Shown one piece after another: positions 16,583 to 25,824 of a stretch of DNA of 64,000 bases. The stretch comes from an uncultured Ezakiella sp. (lineage in GTDB: Bacteria > Bacillota > Clostridia > Tissierellales > Peptoniphilaceae): NCBI RefSeq assembly GCF_943913045.1, contig NZ_CALTVH010000001.1:186001-250000 (forward strand), in the 5' to 3' direction. The translations under genes were made by a program, and so were the position numbers. Below the pieces are notes generated by a model. It was not told where the DNA came from, did no database searches, and saw nothing but the letters and a program-made list of their open reading frames with translations. Position 1 is the first letter of the stretch. Every line of letters starts with the position of its first letter.

Positions 16583-18726
16583 TAGTTTATCTTCCTATAT
16601 GCATCTAAAACCGATGGAATCTGTTTTAAGTCTCTCAGTAAATCGTTTAACTCACCCTTATTATCTACCTTAATGGTCATAGAGATCGTAGCTGCACCAT
16701 TATCTTCGACTTTAGCATTTAAGCCTTTAAGCTGAGCATTTTGTTCCCTCATAAAGCCAGCCACTTCACTTAATAAACCTACTCTATCAGTAGCTCTAAC
16801 TTCAATATTACTAACAAAAGCTCCATCAATTTCGGTGCTCCATCTAACAGAAATTTCTGATAGACGGTTCTTAAGCTCATTGGCATTTGGACAGTCAGAC
16901 CTATGAACACTTACTCCGTGACCTTTTGTTACAAATCCAATAATGCTATCACCTGGAAGAGGATTGCAGCATTTTGAAATCCTTACTTTTAGTCCAGGAA
17001 TATCATCTACTATAATAGAACTTTGAGATTTTGTAAATTGCTCTTTAGTAGGGTTAAATTCCTTAGGTATATTATGTTTAGGAAGTACATCCTGAACTTG
17101 CAATCTAATTTTATTAACAACGTTGGCTAACTTTAAGTTTCCATAACCAATTGAATGATATAGATCATCAATTTCATTTGTAGAAAAATAATCTAGAACA
17201 TCCGTAATGTTTTCTTTGCTGAGAGCTTCATGAACGTCAATATTTAAATTCTTTAATTCATTCCACAGCATTTCTTTGCCTAGAGCAGTATTTTCTTCCT
17301 TATCAATAGATCTAAACCAGGATTTTATTTTTCCCCTAGCCCTATTGCTTTTTACGAATTTAAGCCAATCTCTACTTGGACCAACCAAATTTTTTGAAGT
17401 TATTATCTCGACTATATTCCCATTTTCCAATTTATAATTTAATGGAACAATCTTACCATCAACCTTAGCCCCTATACATTTATTACCAACATCAGTATGG
17501 ACTCTATATGCAAAGTCAACTGGCGTTGCACCTTGAGGTAAATCTACGACATCCCCGTTTGGTGTAAAAGCAAAAACTTCATCGTTAAAAAAGTCCACTT
17601 TTAATGTTTCAATAAAATCTTTTGGATCTGTTAAGTCTGATTGCCATTCCATTAATTGCTTTAACCATTTTAGATTAGAATCAAAATTTACATTTTTAAG
17701 CTTTTCCTTATACATCCAGTGAGCAGCAATACCGTATTCTGCAGTTTTATGCATATCCCAAGTTCTAATTTGTACTTCGAATACATCTCCCTCATCGCTC
17801 ATAACAGTAGTGTGAAGCGATTGATACATATTTGGCTTGGGCATTGCAATGTAATCCTTGAACCTTCCTGGGATTGGCTTCCAGTTAGCATGGACAACTC
17901 CAAGAGCAGTATAGCACTCGTTAACTGTATCAACGATTATTCTTACTGCTGTAAGGTCATATATAGATTCAAAGGACTTGTTTTGATCTTTCATTTTTTT
18001 ATAAATGGAATAAAAGCTCTTTGGTCTGCCCTCTATATAATATTTAAGGTTTTGCTCGTCAAGTTTTTCTTTAAGCTGAGCAATAATATTCTCAATTTGA
18101 TATTCTCTTTCAGCTCTTTTTTTATTAACCTTATCAACTAAATCATAATAAGTATCTGGATCAATATGTCTAAGGCAAAGATCTTCAAGTTCCCACTTAA
18201 TTTTAGATATACCTAGCCTATGAGCTAAAGGAGCATAGATATCTAGGGTTTCCCGAGCAATTCTTTGCCTCTTTTCATCAGTCATATATTCAAGAGTTCT
18301 TAAGTTATGAAGTCTATCGGCTAATTTTACGATAACTACCCTTATATCTTTACTCATTGCAAGTACAAGTTTTCTAATATTTTCAGCTTGTGATTCTTCA
18401 CCAGATTGATAATTGATAGATTTAATTTTTGTTACGCCTTCAACTAAATTTGCAATATCAGTACCAAATTTCTCCTCAATATCTTCATAAGTAGCAGATG
18501 TATCTTCAATTGTATCGTGAAGGAGACCAGCACAAATAGTCGCAGTATCCATATTAAGACTTGCTAAAATCTCTGCAACTGCAACAGGATGGATTATATA
18601 TGGCTCACCACTTTTCCTCTTTTGACCTTCGTGATGGCTGTTAGCATATTCAAAAGCTTTTATAACTAAATCCCTATCAAAATCTGGATTATAGCTCTCA
18701 ATTGATTTTAATAAATTATCTATCAT
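16582..18726 (-). CDS. relA: Bifunctional (p)ppGpp synthetase/hydrolase (Rel)
   Basis: Central stringent-response enzyme. The HD hydrolase domain (residues about 40-150) keeps HDTIEDT. The synthetase region contains GRPKSFYSIYKKM and EVQIRTWDMHKTAEYGIAAHW. The TGS domain begins FTPNGDVVDLPQGATPVDFAY near 385. The C-terminal ACT domain includes ATDRVGLLSEVAGF. Both catalytic halves look intact. 714 residues from ATG at 18724-18726 (GAGGTGATAAT before it); a TTG five codons upstream is rejected. Part of recJ-relA-dtd. A second synthetase-like protein lies at 3512-4849. Confidence 0.97.
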   Translation of the reverse strand: MIDNLLKSIESYNPDFDRDLVIKAFEYANSHHEGQKRKSGEPYIIHPVAVAEILASLNMDTATICAGLLHDTIEDTSATYEDIEEKFGTDIANLVEGVTKIKSINYQSGEESQAENIRKLVLAMSKDIRVVIVKLADRLHNLRTLEYMTDEKRQRIARETLDIYAPLAHRLGISKIKWELEDLCLRHIDPDTYYDLVDKVNKKRAEREYQIENIIAQLKEKLDEQNLKYYIEGRPKSFYSIYKKMKDQNKSFESIYDLTAVRIIVDTVNECYTALGVVHANWKPIPGRFKDYIAMPKPNMYQSLHTTVMSDEGDVFEVQIRTWDMHKTAEYGIAAHWMYKEKLKNVNFDSNLKWLKQLMEWQSDLTDPKDFIETLKVDFFNDEVFAFTPNGDVVDLPQGATPVDFAYRVHTDVGNKCIGAKVDGKIVPLNYKLENGNIVEIITSKNLVGPSRDWLKFVKSNRARGKIKSWFRSIDKEENTALGKEMLWNELKNLNIDVHEALSKENITDVLDYFSTNEIDDLYHSIGYGNLKLANVVNKIRLQVQDVLPKHNIPKEFNPTKEQFTKSQSSIIVDDIPGLKVRISKCCNPLPGDSIIGFVTKGHGVSVHRSDCPNANELKNRLSEISVRWSTEIDGAFVSNIEVRATDRVGLLSEVAGFMREQNAQLKGLNAKVEDNGAATISMTIKVDNKGELNDLLRDLKQIPSVLDAYRKIN

Positions 18727-18730
18727 ATTA

Positions 18731-20476
18731 TCACCTCGCAATCCTATAATTTGTTATAACAACATCGACATTTTTTACACCCCTAAACTCGTTGAGTTTT
18801 GGATAATAAACAATGTCCATGTTAATTTTCCCATTGTTCAATAAATAAGCAATATCATCATTATAATTATCTTTTATAAACTGTAAAAATATATCTTCTT
18901 CTTGAAATAAAACAGCTTCTCTTGTGGTATTAAGATTGGTAACAAACTCTAATTTAATAACATTTTTATTTTTACCAAAGACCCTGAAGTTTTTTAATCT
19001 TAAATTTCTATCCGCAAATAAAGGCTCTGGATTACCTTTTCCAAATGGCCTGAATGAATTAATCATATCCAATAATCTTAGATCAACCAAGGCTATAGGA
19101 AACAAAGCATCCACAGAAATCTCGCGGCTCAAGTCAATCTCATTATCCTTAGCATATTGGTTAAGGGCTAATTTAAATTTTTCCAAGTTAGATTCTTGCA
19201 TTGAAATGCCTGCCGCCATTTCGTGGCCACCGAATTTATCCAAATATGAACTGCAAGCAGAAATAGCTTTAAACATATTAAAATTATCAATAGATCTGCC
19301 AGATCCTTTTATACCACTTTTTGCATCTGTTAATACTATAGTAGGTCTATGAAAACGCTCTTTAACTCTACCTGCAACTATACCAGCAACAGACTCATGA
19401 GTCCCTTTCACATATTCAACGATAAAATCATCAAGGTAATCTGGATTAATATTTGCAAGAACTTTCTTTAAAGCATCTTCAGTCATTGACTTCCGTTCTT
19501 CATTCAAATCATTAAGTTCCATAGCAATTAAATCTGCTTTAATAGAATCATCTGTAATTAATAATTCTATACCCAAACTTGCAGTATCTAACCTCCCACT
19601 AGCGTTAAATCTTGGGCCTAATATGAATCCCAGATGATAAGTATCAATTTGATTTTTATTAACACCAGACACTTCGATTAAAGAATTTAAACCAATATTT
19701 TTTGTTCTTCTTAAAGCTAAGATCCCTTTTGTTGCAATATACCTGTTTTCACCTATTAAATTAACTACATCACAAACAGTAGCGAAAGCTGCGAATGAAA
19801 TTAATTCATTATGCAGATCATCTGTTAGTAAATTGTATTCTTTTAAAATTTCAACACATACTTTAAAAACAATACCTGCACCACATAGCTCTTTAAATGG
19901 ATAATGACATTCATTTCTCAATGGATCAATTACACCAATGGCTTCCGGTAGTACATCCTCCCCATCTTCCTGTTTTATTTGATGGTGGTCAGTAATAATT
20001 AAGTCAATGCCAAGCTCTTTAGCTTTTTTAGCGGCTTCAAAAGCTTGGATACCATTATCGCATGTAATAATTAAATCTCCGCCTTCATTTGCTATATCTT
20101 CAACAATATTATTGTTAATCCCATAACCGTCCTCAACTCTATGAGGAATTTTATAATGAACGTTTACACCTAATTGATAAAAAGTTTTTAAAAAAATAGA
20201 TGTGCTCATAATTCCATCAACATCATAGTCACCAACAATATAAACTTTTAAATTTTCTTTTTTAGACTTATTAATATAACTTTTTATAATGTCAAAATCT
20301 TTCATCTTGTTAACGTCATTTAACATTGTTTCAGGTACAGTAATATAATCTTCTATATCTTTTATATCAACAATATCCCTATTATATAAAATTTGTAATT
20401 TTGTTTTTGTGAGTAGGTCTAAGGAAGTATTTGGAAATTTATCCCTATGCTTTTGCCTAATAAACCACTTTTCCAT
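18731..20476 (-). CDS. recJ: Single-stranded-DNA-specific exonuclease RecJ
   Basis: 5'-3' ssDNA exonuclease of recombination and repair. DHH-family motifs are DYDVDGIMST, CDNGIQAFEAA, TDHHQ and the C-terminal DHHA1 region GSGRSIDNFN and FGGHEMAAG. 581 residues from ATG at 20474-20476 (MEKWFIRQK) with GAGGAGAG upstream. The longer open frame adds 11 poorly supported residues. Begins the recJ-relA-dtd operon just downstream of the secF terminator; no strong promoter is obvious in the 60 bp between. Confidence 0.95.
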   Translation of the reverse strand: MEKWFIRQKHRDKFPNTSLDLLTKTKLQILYNRDIVDIKDIEDYITVPETMLNDVNKMKDFDIIKSYINKSKKENLKVYIVGDYDVDGIMSTSIFLKTFYQLGVNVHYKIPHRVEDGYGINNNIVEDIANEGGDLIITCDNGIQAFEAAKKAKELGIDLIITDHHQIKQEDGEDVLPEAIGVIDPLRNECHYPFKELCGAGIVFKVCVEILKEYNLLTDDLHNELISFAAFATVCDVVNLIGENRYIATKGILALRRTKNIGLNSLIEVSGVNKNQIDTYHLGFILGPRFNASGRLDTASLGIELLITDDSIKADLIAMELNDLNEERKSMTEDALKKVLANINPDYLDDFIVEYVKGTHESVAGIVAGRVKERFHRPTIVLTDAKSGIKGSGRSIDNFNMFKAISACSSYLDKFGGHEMAAGISMQESNLEKFKLALNQYAKDNEIDLSREISVDALFPIALVDLRLLDMINSFRPFGKGNPEPLFADRNLRLKNFRVFGKNKNVIKLEFVTNLNTTREAVLFQEEDIFLQFIKDNYNDDIAYLLNNGKINMDIVYYPKLNEFRGVKNVDVVITNYRIAR

Positions 20477-20536
20477 ATTCTCTCCTCTTAAGCGAAATAA
20501 AAATATCACCCTTAATGTAAAATAATTTAAAAATAA

Positions 20537-20574
20537 TATAAAAAAATAAGGATGAGTGTATACTCATCCTTATT
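20537..20574 (-). terminator. Strong terminator of the yajC-scf-secDF operon
   Basis: 13-bp perfect stem AATAAGGATGAGT/ACTCATCCTTATT (20562-20574 with 20545-20557), four-base loop, then seven T on the minus strand. Confidence 0.93.
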
Positions 20575-20597
20575 GTAACACTTTTTAAACTTTTAGT

Positions 20598-21458
20598 CTA
20601 CTTTTTAAAACTTTTCTTACTAAAATCATACCAGAAGCTTGAAGCTAAGAATAATGATGAATATGAACCAGCAAGTAAACCAATTAATAATGGTAAAGCT
20701 AGAATCTTAACAGCTTCAACGCCTACATAGTATAGAGTGGCAACAGCTAAAACAGTTGTAATAGTTGTTATAATAGTACGTCTTATAGTCTTATTAATAG
20801 ATTTATTAATAACTTGTTCGATAGTACGTCCATTCATAAACTTCTTTTCTTCTCTGATTCTGTCAAAGATAATAATTGTAGCGTTAATAGAGTAACCAAC
20901 AATTGTTAACACAGCAGCAATCAAGCTTGAGTTAAATGGTAGTTGGAAGATTGAATAACAAGCAAGAGTTACCAAAACGTCATGTAACAAAGCACATACA
21001 GATGCAAGACCAAACTTAAACTCAAATCTAATTGTGATATAAGCAAGCATCAAAACACCAGCTATTAAAATAGATGTAAGTGCTTTTTGTCTGGTTTCGC
21101 GACCCATAGTTGCTCCTGTAGAGTCATTTGAAATTTTTTCTTTTTCAATACCAAATTTTTCTTTAAGCTGATCTTTTATTTCTCCAACTTCTTTTGAATC
21201 AAAGTCTTTTGTGCTCTTCACAATTGCTGTTTGCTTCTTTTCACCTGAATAAACAACTGAAGAAGTGTTATCAAGTGGCTTAAAAATTGACATTAACTCA
21301 TCTGAATCCAATTGACTGTCAGCGTGTATTTCAAATACAGTACCACCTGTAAAGTCAATACCGTAGTTAAATCCATTTATAAAATAGAAGGCGATTCCTG
21401 TTAATATAAATAGAGCTGAGATAACATAAAATATTTTTCTGTTTTTAATAAAATCCAT
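20598..21458 (-). CDS. secF: Protein translocase subunit SecF
   Basis: Integral membrane partner of SecD in the Sec translocon, using ion-motive force to assist secretion. 286 residues. N-terminal membrane helix, then FNYGIDFTGGTVFEI (the SecF signature), a periplasm-side domain and five helices with GYSINATIIIFDRIREE. The ATG follows AGGAGGTTTATT. It lies 10 bp after secD. SecDF can be driven by H+ or Na+; given the Na+-type ATP synthase here, Na+ coupling is possible but not shown. Confidence 0.97.
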   Translation of the reverse strand: MDFIKNRKIFYVISALFILTGIAFYFINGFNYGIDFTGGTVFEIHADSQLDSDELMSIFKPLDNTSSVVYSGEKKQTAIVKSTKDFDSKEVGEIKDQLKEKFGIEKEKISNDSTGATMGRETRQKALTSILIAGVLMLAYITIRFEFKFGLASVCALLHDVLVTLACYSIFQLPFNSSLIAAVLTIVGYSINATIIIFDRIREEKKFMNGRTIEQVINKSINKTIRRTIITTITTVLAVATLYYVGVEAVKILALPLLIGLLAGSYSSLFLASSFWYDFSKKSFKK

Positions 21459-21468
21459 AATAAACCTC

Positions 21469-22737
21469 CTATGCTCCCCAAACCTTTGGATTCTTTGTCT
21501 TAATAAATCCTGTCATTAACTTAAGAATCAATCTTGACAATAATACACCAGTAACCATTGATGCAACGATACCTAGCATCAATGTGATACCGAAGCCTTT
21601 GATTGATGCTACACCAAATTTGTAGAGAACAAGTCCAGCTATAAATGTAGTAACGTTAGAGTCAATAACAGATGATAAAGCTCTGTGATGACCAGCATTT
21701 ATTGCAGCTTCAGGTGTCTTACCGTTCTTTAATTCTTCTCTAATTCTTTCGAAAATTACAACGTTAGTATCTACTGCCATACCAATAGAAAGAATCAAAC
21801 CTGCGATACCTGGCAATGTAAGTTTAACATCTAATAACAAATAGAAAATAACAAGTATTTCTGTATAAACAGTTAAACCAATAATAGCAGGTACTGATAA
21901 GACTTTGTATAGTATTAACATTATAATCATTATAGCTACTAATGATATACCAATTGCTAAAATAGATTTTTCATATGCATCTAATCCTAATGTTGGCCCT
22001 ATAACTGAGCTTGTAAGTTCTGTTAGTGGTACAGGAAGTGCACCAGCCTTAATTAATGTAGCTAGTTTAGCAGCTTCATCAATTGACATGTTTTCGCCAC
22101 TAATTTGAGCCTTTCCTCCACTAATTGGAGTTTGAACTATTGGTGATGAAATAACTTCATTGTCTAAAACAATGAATAATAATTTCTTTTGTGGTTCAGT
22201 TTCTTGTGAAAGTCTTTGAGTAGCTTCGTAGAATAAATCTGAACCTTCCTTATCAAATTCCAAGCTTACTACAGGAACTTGACCTTTAACAGGGTCATCT
22301 GTGTACTGAACCATTGATTCAACAACATTTTTACCTGTAAGAACTGTGTTGCCTTCTGGGTCTACAAATGCTAATTGTGCTGTCTTACCAATTAGTTCCA
22401 TAGCTTCTTCAGCATCCTTAACACCAGCTAGCTCTACTCTAATTCTATTGCCACCTTCAATAGCAATATTAGGTTCGCTAAGTCCAAGCCCATCAACTCT
22501 TTGTTGAATAACGGCTTTTGATTGTTCCATAATTCTGGTTAATTCATTACCATTTGCGTCAGTCTGTGCTTCAAGCAAAACATAAACGCCACCTTGAAGG
22601 TCTAGTCCAAGTGAAATAGCATCCTTCGCTTTTACAAATTCTTTATTACCAACCTTTAGGCCAAAAAGACCCACGCATGCAATTCCTAATACAATTGCTA
22701 CGATGATAATAAAGGATATAATGGATTTTTTGTTCAT
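21469..22737 (-). CDS. secD: Protein translocase subunit SecD
   Basis: 422-residue RND-like membrane protein. N-terminal helix; LGLDLQGGVYVLLEA (SecD signature); a first extracytoplasmic domain of about 200 residues, shorter than in Proteobacteria, as usual for Firmicutes; then membrane helices with GMAVDTNVVIFERIREELKNG. The start ATG at 22735-22737 follows GGGAGGGATT. It follows scfB by 9 bp. Confidence 0.97.
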   Translation of the reverse strand: MNKKSIISFIIIVAIVLGIACVGLFGLKVGNKEFVKAKDAISLGLDLQGGVYVLLEAQTDANGNELTRIMEQSKAVIQQRVDGLGLSEPNIAIEGGNRIRVELAGVKDAEEAMELIGKTAQLAFVDPEGNTVLTGKNVVESMVQYTDDPVKGQVPVVSLEFDKEGSDLFYEATQRLSQETEPQKKLLFIVLDNEVISSPIVQTPISGGKAQISGENMSIDEAAKLATLIKAGALPVPLTELTSSVIGPTLGLDAYEKSILAIGISLVAIMIIMLILYKVLSVPAIIGLTVYTEILVIFYLLLDVKLTLPGIAGLILSIGMAVDTNVVIFERIREELKNGKTPEAAINAGHHRALSSVIDSNVTTFIAGLVLYKFGVASIKGFGITLMLGIVASMVTGVLLSRLILKLMTGFIKTKNPKVWGA

Positions 22738-22746
22738 AATCCCTCC

Positions 22747-24099
22747 CTAATCCTGATTTGCAAGTACAGAAATGGCACATTCAATGCGCTTTCTTTCCAT
22801 CTCGCATCCAATTTTATAAGTCTTATTAATGTCGTGACTTTCAAACCATGAATTTGCATGGCAGCCGCCACTACAATAAAACCTAGCCCAACAATCTTTG
22901 CACTCATCTTTAGTAAATACATTAGTGCATTTGAATTCATCTCTAAGTTTAGTGTTTTCTACGCCATTATATACGTCTCCTAGCTTAAACTCTTTTTCGC
23001 TAACAAATTGATGGCAAGGGTAAAGATCACCAGTTGGAGTTACGGCCATGTATTCGTGACCCGCTCCACAGCCTGAAGCGCGTTTTATAATGCATGGACC
23101 TTGATTTAAATCAATCATAAAGTGAAAAAACATAAACTTATCATCTGTTTTTAATATATCGATATATTCTTTTGAAAACTTCTCATACTCTTTAAGAATT
23201 TCGTCCAAGTGTTCTTCCCTAATTGCATAGTATTCATTAGGGTCTGTAACAACTGGTTCAACCGAAACTTTTTTGAAGCCTTGTTCATAGAAATCACGTA
23301 TATCATTTGAAAAATCTAAGTTCTGATTAGTGAAAGTACCTCTAATATAATAGTCTTTGTCGCCTCTTTGCTCAACGAGCTTCTTGAATTTAGGAACAAT
23401 AATATCATAAGATCCTTTATCAGTTAAAGTCTTTCTCATTTTATCATTTACAGACTTTCTACCATCAAGGCTTAAGACGATATTACTCATCTCACGATTT
23501 AAAAATTCAATCTTATCATCCGTTAGGAGAACTCCGTTAGTAGTGCATGTGAATCTGAATTTTTTATTATATTCTTTCTCAAGTTCTCTGCCGTACTTAA
23601 CAAGTTCAACTAATACATCATAATTCATAAGAGGTTCGCCGCCAAAAAAGTCTACTTCAAGATTTTGTCTATTTCCTGAGTTTTGGCATAAAAATAGCAA
23701 AGCTTGCTTACCAACTTCTAATGGCATCAAGCAACTATCACCTTTAAAATTACCTTGAGCAGCAAAGCAATATTCACACTTTAAATTGCAATCATGAGCT
23801 AAGTGTAAGCAAAGAGCTTTAACTACATTTTGATTCTTAAATGGAATCAGATCCACTTCTATTGGATCTGTAAAGAGCATTTCTTCGTCAATTAACGTTT
23901 TGATTTCAGAAATTGCTGTATTGATTTCTTCTTCGCTGTAATTAAACTTATCAGATAATTCTTTTACTGAGTATTCATCAAATATATCTACTATATCATA
24001 AATAATTTTATCCACAACATGAACTGCACCTGAATTAATATCTAAAACAATGTAGACATCGTTTAGATAAAATTTGTGGATTTTATTCAACTTATCCAT
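22747..24099 (-). CDS. scfB: SCIFF radical SAM maturase
   Basis: Radical SAM enzyme that installs thioether cross-links in the SCIFF peptide (ranthipeptide class). The N-terminal RRE-like peptide-binding region includes DINSGAVHVVDKIIYDI. CNLKCEYC (C104, C108, C111) binds the SAM cluster. The SPASM region carries the many Cys for auxiliary clusters (GCGAGHEYM, YPCHQF, CTNVF, ECKDCWARFYCSGGCHA). 450 residues from ATG at 24097-24099. Another ATG and a TTG stand just before it, but no ribosome site is visible, because the U tract of the attenuator directly precedes. Translation may be weak or coupled. Follows scfA, precedes secD. Confidence 0.96.
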   Translation of the reverse strand: MDKLNKIHKFYLNDVYIVLDINSGAVHVVDKIIYDIVDIFDEYSVKELSDKFNYSEEEINTAISEIKTLIDEEMLFTDPIEVDLIPFKNQNVVKALCLHLAHDCNLKCEYCFAAQGNFKGDSCLMPLEVGKQALLFLCQNSGNRQNLEVDFFGGEPLMNYDVLVELVKYGRELEKEYNKKFRFTCTTNGVLLTDDKIEFLNREMSNIVLSLDGRKSVNDKMRKTLTDKGSYDIIVPKFKKLVEQRGDKDYYIRGTFTNQNLDFSNDIRDFYEQGFKKVSVEPVVTDPNEYYAIREEHLDEILKEYEKFSKEYIDILKTDDKFMFFHFMIDLNQGPCIIKRASGCGAGHEYMAVTPTGDLYPCHQFVSEKEFKLGDVYNGVENTKLRDEFKCTNVFTKDECKDCWARFYCSGGCHANSWFESHDINKTYKIGCEMERKRIECAISVLANQD

Positions 24100-24103
24100 C
24101 ATC

Positions 24104-24130
24104 AAAAAAATAGAGTGGAGGGTTCCACTC
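24104..24130 (-). terminator. Attenuator-like hairpin between scfA and scfB
   Basis: Minus strand stem GAGTGGA/TCCACTC (24124-24130 with 24113-24119), loop ACCC, followed by TATTTTTTT. The stem begins at the base after the scfA stop codon and the U run ends at the scfB start. It probably makes scfA mRNA more abundant than scfB-secDF mRNA. Confidence 0.8.
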
Positions 24131-24280
24131 CTATTTTAAATTTGGATTTTCACACTTTTGGTTTCCAACAGTGCAGCTTGTTTTACAGGCTGATTGGCAT
24201 GATGTTTGACATTCACCACAACCGCCCTTGCAATATGTGTGTTTTAAATTTTTCTTTGAAAGTGTTTTAACAAATTTCAT
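24131..24280 (-). CDS. scfA: SCIFF precursor peptide (six cysteines in forty-five), 49 aa
   Basis: Short gene easily missed by length cut-offs. The peptide starts MKFVKTLSKKNLKHTYCKGG and its core is CGECQTSCQSACKTSC, with a last Cys in NQKCEN. The core matches the strongly conserved SCIFF sequence. Six family cysteines are C21, C24, C28, C32, C36 and C43; an extra Cys17 lies just before the core. AGGAGG stands six bases before the ATG at 24278-24280. It lies between yajC (9 bp) and the maturase scfB. SCIFF peptides are thioether-bridged ranthipeptides found across Clostridia; a role in quorum or population signalling has been proposed for some. The function here is unknown. Confidence 0.96.
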   Translation of the reverse strand: MKFVKTLSKKNLKHTYCKGGCGECQTSCQSACKTSCTVGNQKCENPNLK

Positions 24281-24289
24281 TTTAACCTC

Positions 24290-24643
24290 CTATATTTGTC
24301 CTTCGATATCAGCATTCTTTGCTTCTTTTTTATCAGCTACAGTACCAACTGCTGATTTTAGAATTTCAACAACAGTGCCATCTGCAACTTCAATTTTAAC
24401 GATATCTTCTTTAACTTTAACAATTTTACCAAGGATACCACCAATTGTTATAATGTGGTCTCCCGCTTTTAGTTCGCTTCTCATATTTGAGATTTCTTTT
24501 TCACGCTTCTTTTGAGGTTTAATGATAAAGAAATAGAAAAATACAAGTACTAGAACCATCGGTAGCAAGCTCATAAGTGGATTTGCAGCTGGAGCAGCGG
24601 CCTCCAATAGAGAGCTTTTAAGTAAATACTCTAAATTAAACAT
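24290..24643 (-). CDS. yajC: Preprotein translocase accessory subunit YajC
   Basis: Single-spanning membrane protein associated with SecDF. 117 residues: one N-terminal helix (NPLMSLLPMVLVLVFFYFFI) then a cytoplasmic stretch with KPQKKREKEISNMRSELKAG and DHIITIGGILGKIV. GAGGTG upstream of the ATG. First gene of the yajC-scfA-scfB-secD-secF operon, directly behind the promoter at 24665-24693. Confidence 0.96.
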   Translation of the reverse strand: MFNLEYLLKSSLLEAAAPAANPLMSLLPMVLVLVFFYFFIIKPQKKREKEISNMRSELKAGDHIITIGGILGKIVKVKEDIVKIEVADGTVVEILKSAVGTVADKKEAKNADIEGQI

Positions 24644-24664
24644 CTATTCACCTCACTTACAGTA

Positions 24665-24693
24665 ATTATACAATATATTTTAGATAATTGCAA
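24665..24693 (-). promoter_or_regulatory. Promoter of yajC-scfA-scfB-secDF (TTGCAA-17-TATAAT)
   Basis: Minus strand TTGCAA (24688-24693), 17-bp spacer, TATAAT (24665-24670). The -35 lies three bases from the tgt stop codon, so this operon can be transcribed apart from queA-tgt. Confidence 0.85.
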
Positions 24694-24696
24694 CGA

Positions 24697-25815
24697 TTAT
24701 TTTAGATATCCATATGACTTATAAAATTCTTCTTTATATTCTAGGAATCTATCTTCTTCAATTGACTTTCTAATGTTTTCCATTAGATTTATTAAAAAGT
24801 GTATATTATGATAGCTTAAAAGTCTTGCTCCTAGAATTTCTCCAGAAACCATAAGGTGTCTAATATATGCTCTTGAATAATTTTGACAAGTTTCACAAGT
24901 GCAAGTTGGATCTAATTGACCAAAATCATTCTTGTATTTTGCATTTTTCATATTGATTCTTCCATTAATTGTAAAAGCCGCTCCGTTTCTAGCATTTCTA
25001 GTTGGGAGTACACAGTCTGCCATATCAATACCTCTTTCAACTGCTTCAAAAAGATAATCTGGCGTTCCAACTCCCATTAGATACCTTGGTTTATCAAGAG
25101 GCATATAATCAGTTGTTATATCCATCATCTCATTCATCAAATCCATGGGTTCTCCAACACTTAGTCCACCAATCGCAAAACCTTTTAAGTCATGCTTTGT
25201 AGTTTCTATTGCGGATTTAATCCTTAAGTCTTTATACATTCCACCTTGAATTATTCCAAACAAAGCTTGATCTTCATTATCACTTTTTGCTTCAATGCAC
25301 CTTTCAAGCCATCTTAAAGTTCTGTCTACTGAGTCTTCTACATAATCACGGTCAGCAGGATAAGGAATGCATTCATCGAAGGCCATCATTATATCTGAGC
25401 CAAGATTTTCTTGAATTTTAATAGATTTTTCTGGAGATAAAAATATTTCACTACCATCCAAATGGCTTCTAAATGAAACGCCTTCTTCTGTTATCTTTCT
25501 ATTATCAGTAAGGCTGAAAACTTGGAATCCACCAGAATCTGTTAATATAGGCCCATTCCAATTCATAAACTTGTGAAGACCACCAGCCTCCGCAATCAAT
25601 TCATCACCTGGACGCAATAGTAAGTGATAAGTATTAGATAATATTATTTTTGCATTTAGTTCAATCAAATCTTCTGAACTTAATGTCTTTACTGTTGCCC
25701 TAGTGCCCACAGGCATAAAAATTGGAGTTGGAATATCTCCGTGTGGAGTGTGCAAAATACCTCTCCTGGCCTTGGATTTCTTGTCGGTTTTTAACAATTC
25801 AAATTCAAATGTCAT
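24697..25815 (-). CDS. tgt: tRNA-guanine transglycosylase
   Basis: Exchanges G34 for a queuine precursor in GUN-anticodon tRNAs. 372 residues; TIM-barrel with TDSGGFQVFSL (catalytic Asp region), MAFDECIPYPADRDY, GGLSVGEP and the zinc site CTCETC plus a downstream His. The ATG follows AGGAGGAATCA. Located 9 bp after queA, the next enzyme of the queuosine pathway. Confidence 0.97.
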   Translation of the reverse strand: MTFEFELLKTDKKSKARRGILHTPHGDIPTPIFMPVGTRATVKTLSSEDLIELNAKIILSNTYHLLLRPGDELIAEAGGLHKFMNWNGPILTDSGGFQVFSLTDNRKITEEGVSFRSHLDGSEIFLSPEKSIKIQENLGSDIMMAFDECIPYPADRDYVEDSVDRTLRWLERCIEAKSDNEDQALFGIIQGGMYKDLRIKSAIETTKHDLKGFAIGGLSVGEPMDLMNEMMDITTDYMPLDKPRYLMGVGTPDYLFEAVERGIDMADCVLPTRNARNGAAFTINGRINMKNAKYKNDFGQLDPTCTCETCQNYSRAYIRHLMVSGEILGARLLSYHNIHFLINLMENIRKSIEEDRFLEYKEEFYKSYGYLK

Positions 25816-25824
25816 TGATTCCTC

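Noticed and set aside
24131..24643. Toxin-antitoxin or bacteriocin reading of the short Cys-rich gene
   Set aside because: The CGECQTSCQSACKTSC core and the adjacent SPASM radical SAM maturase identify it as SCIFF.
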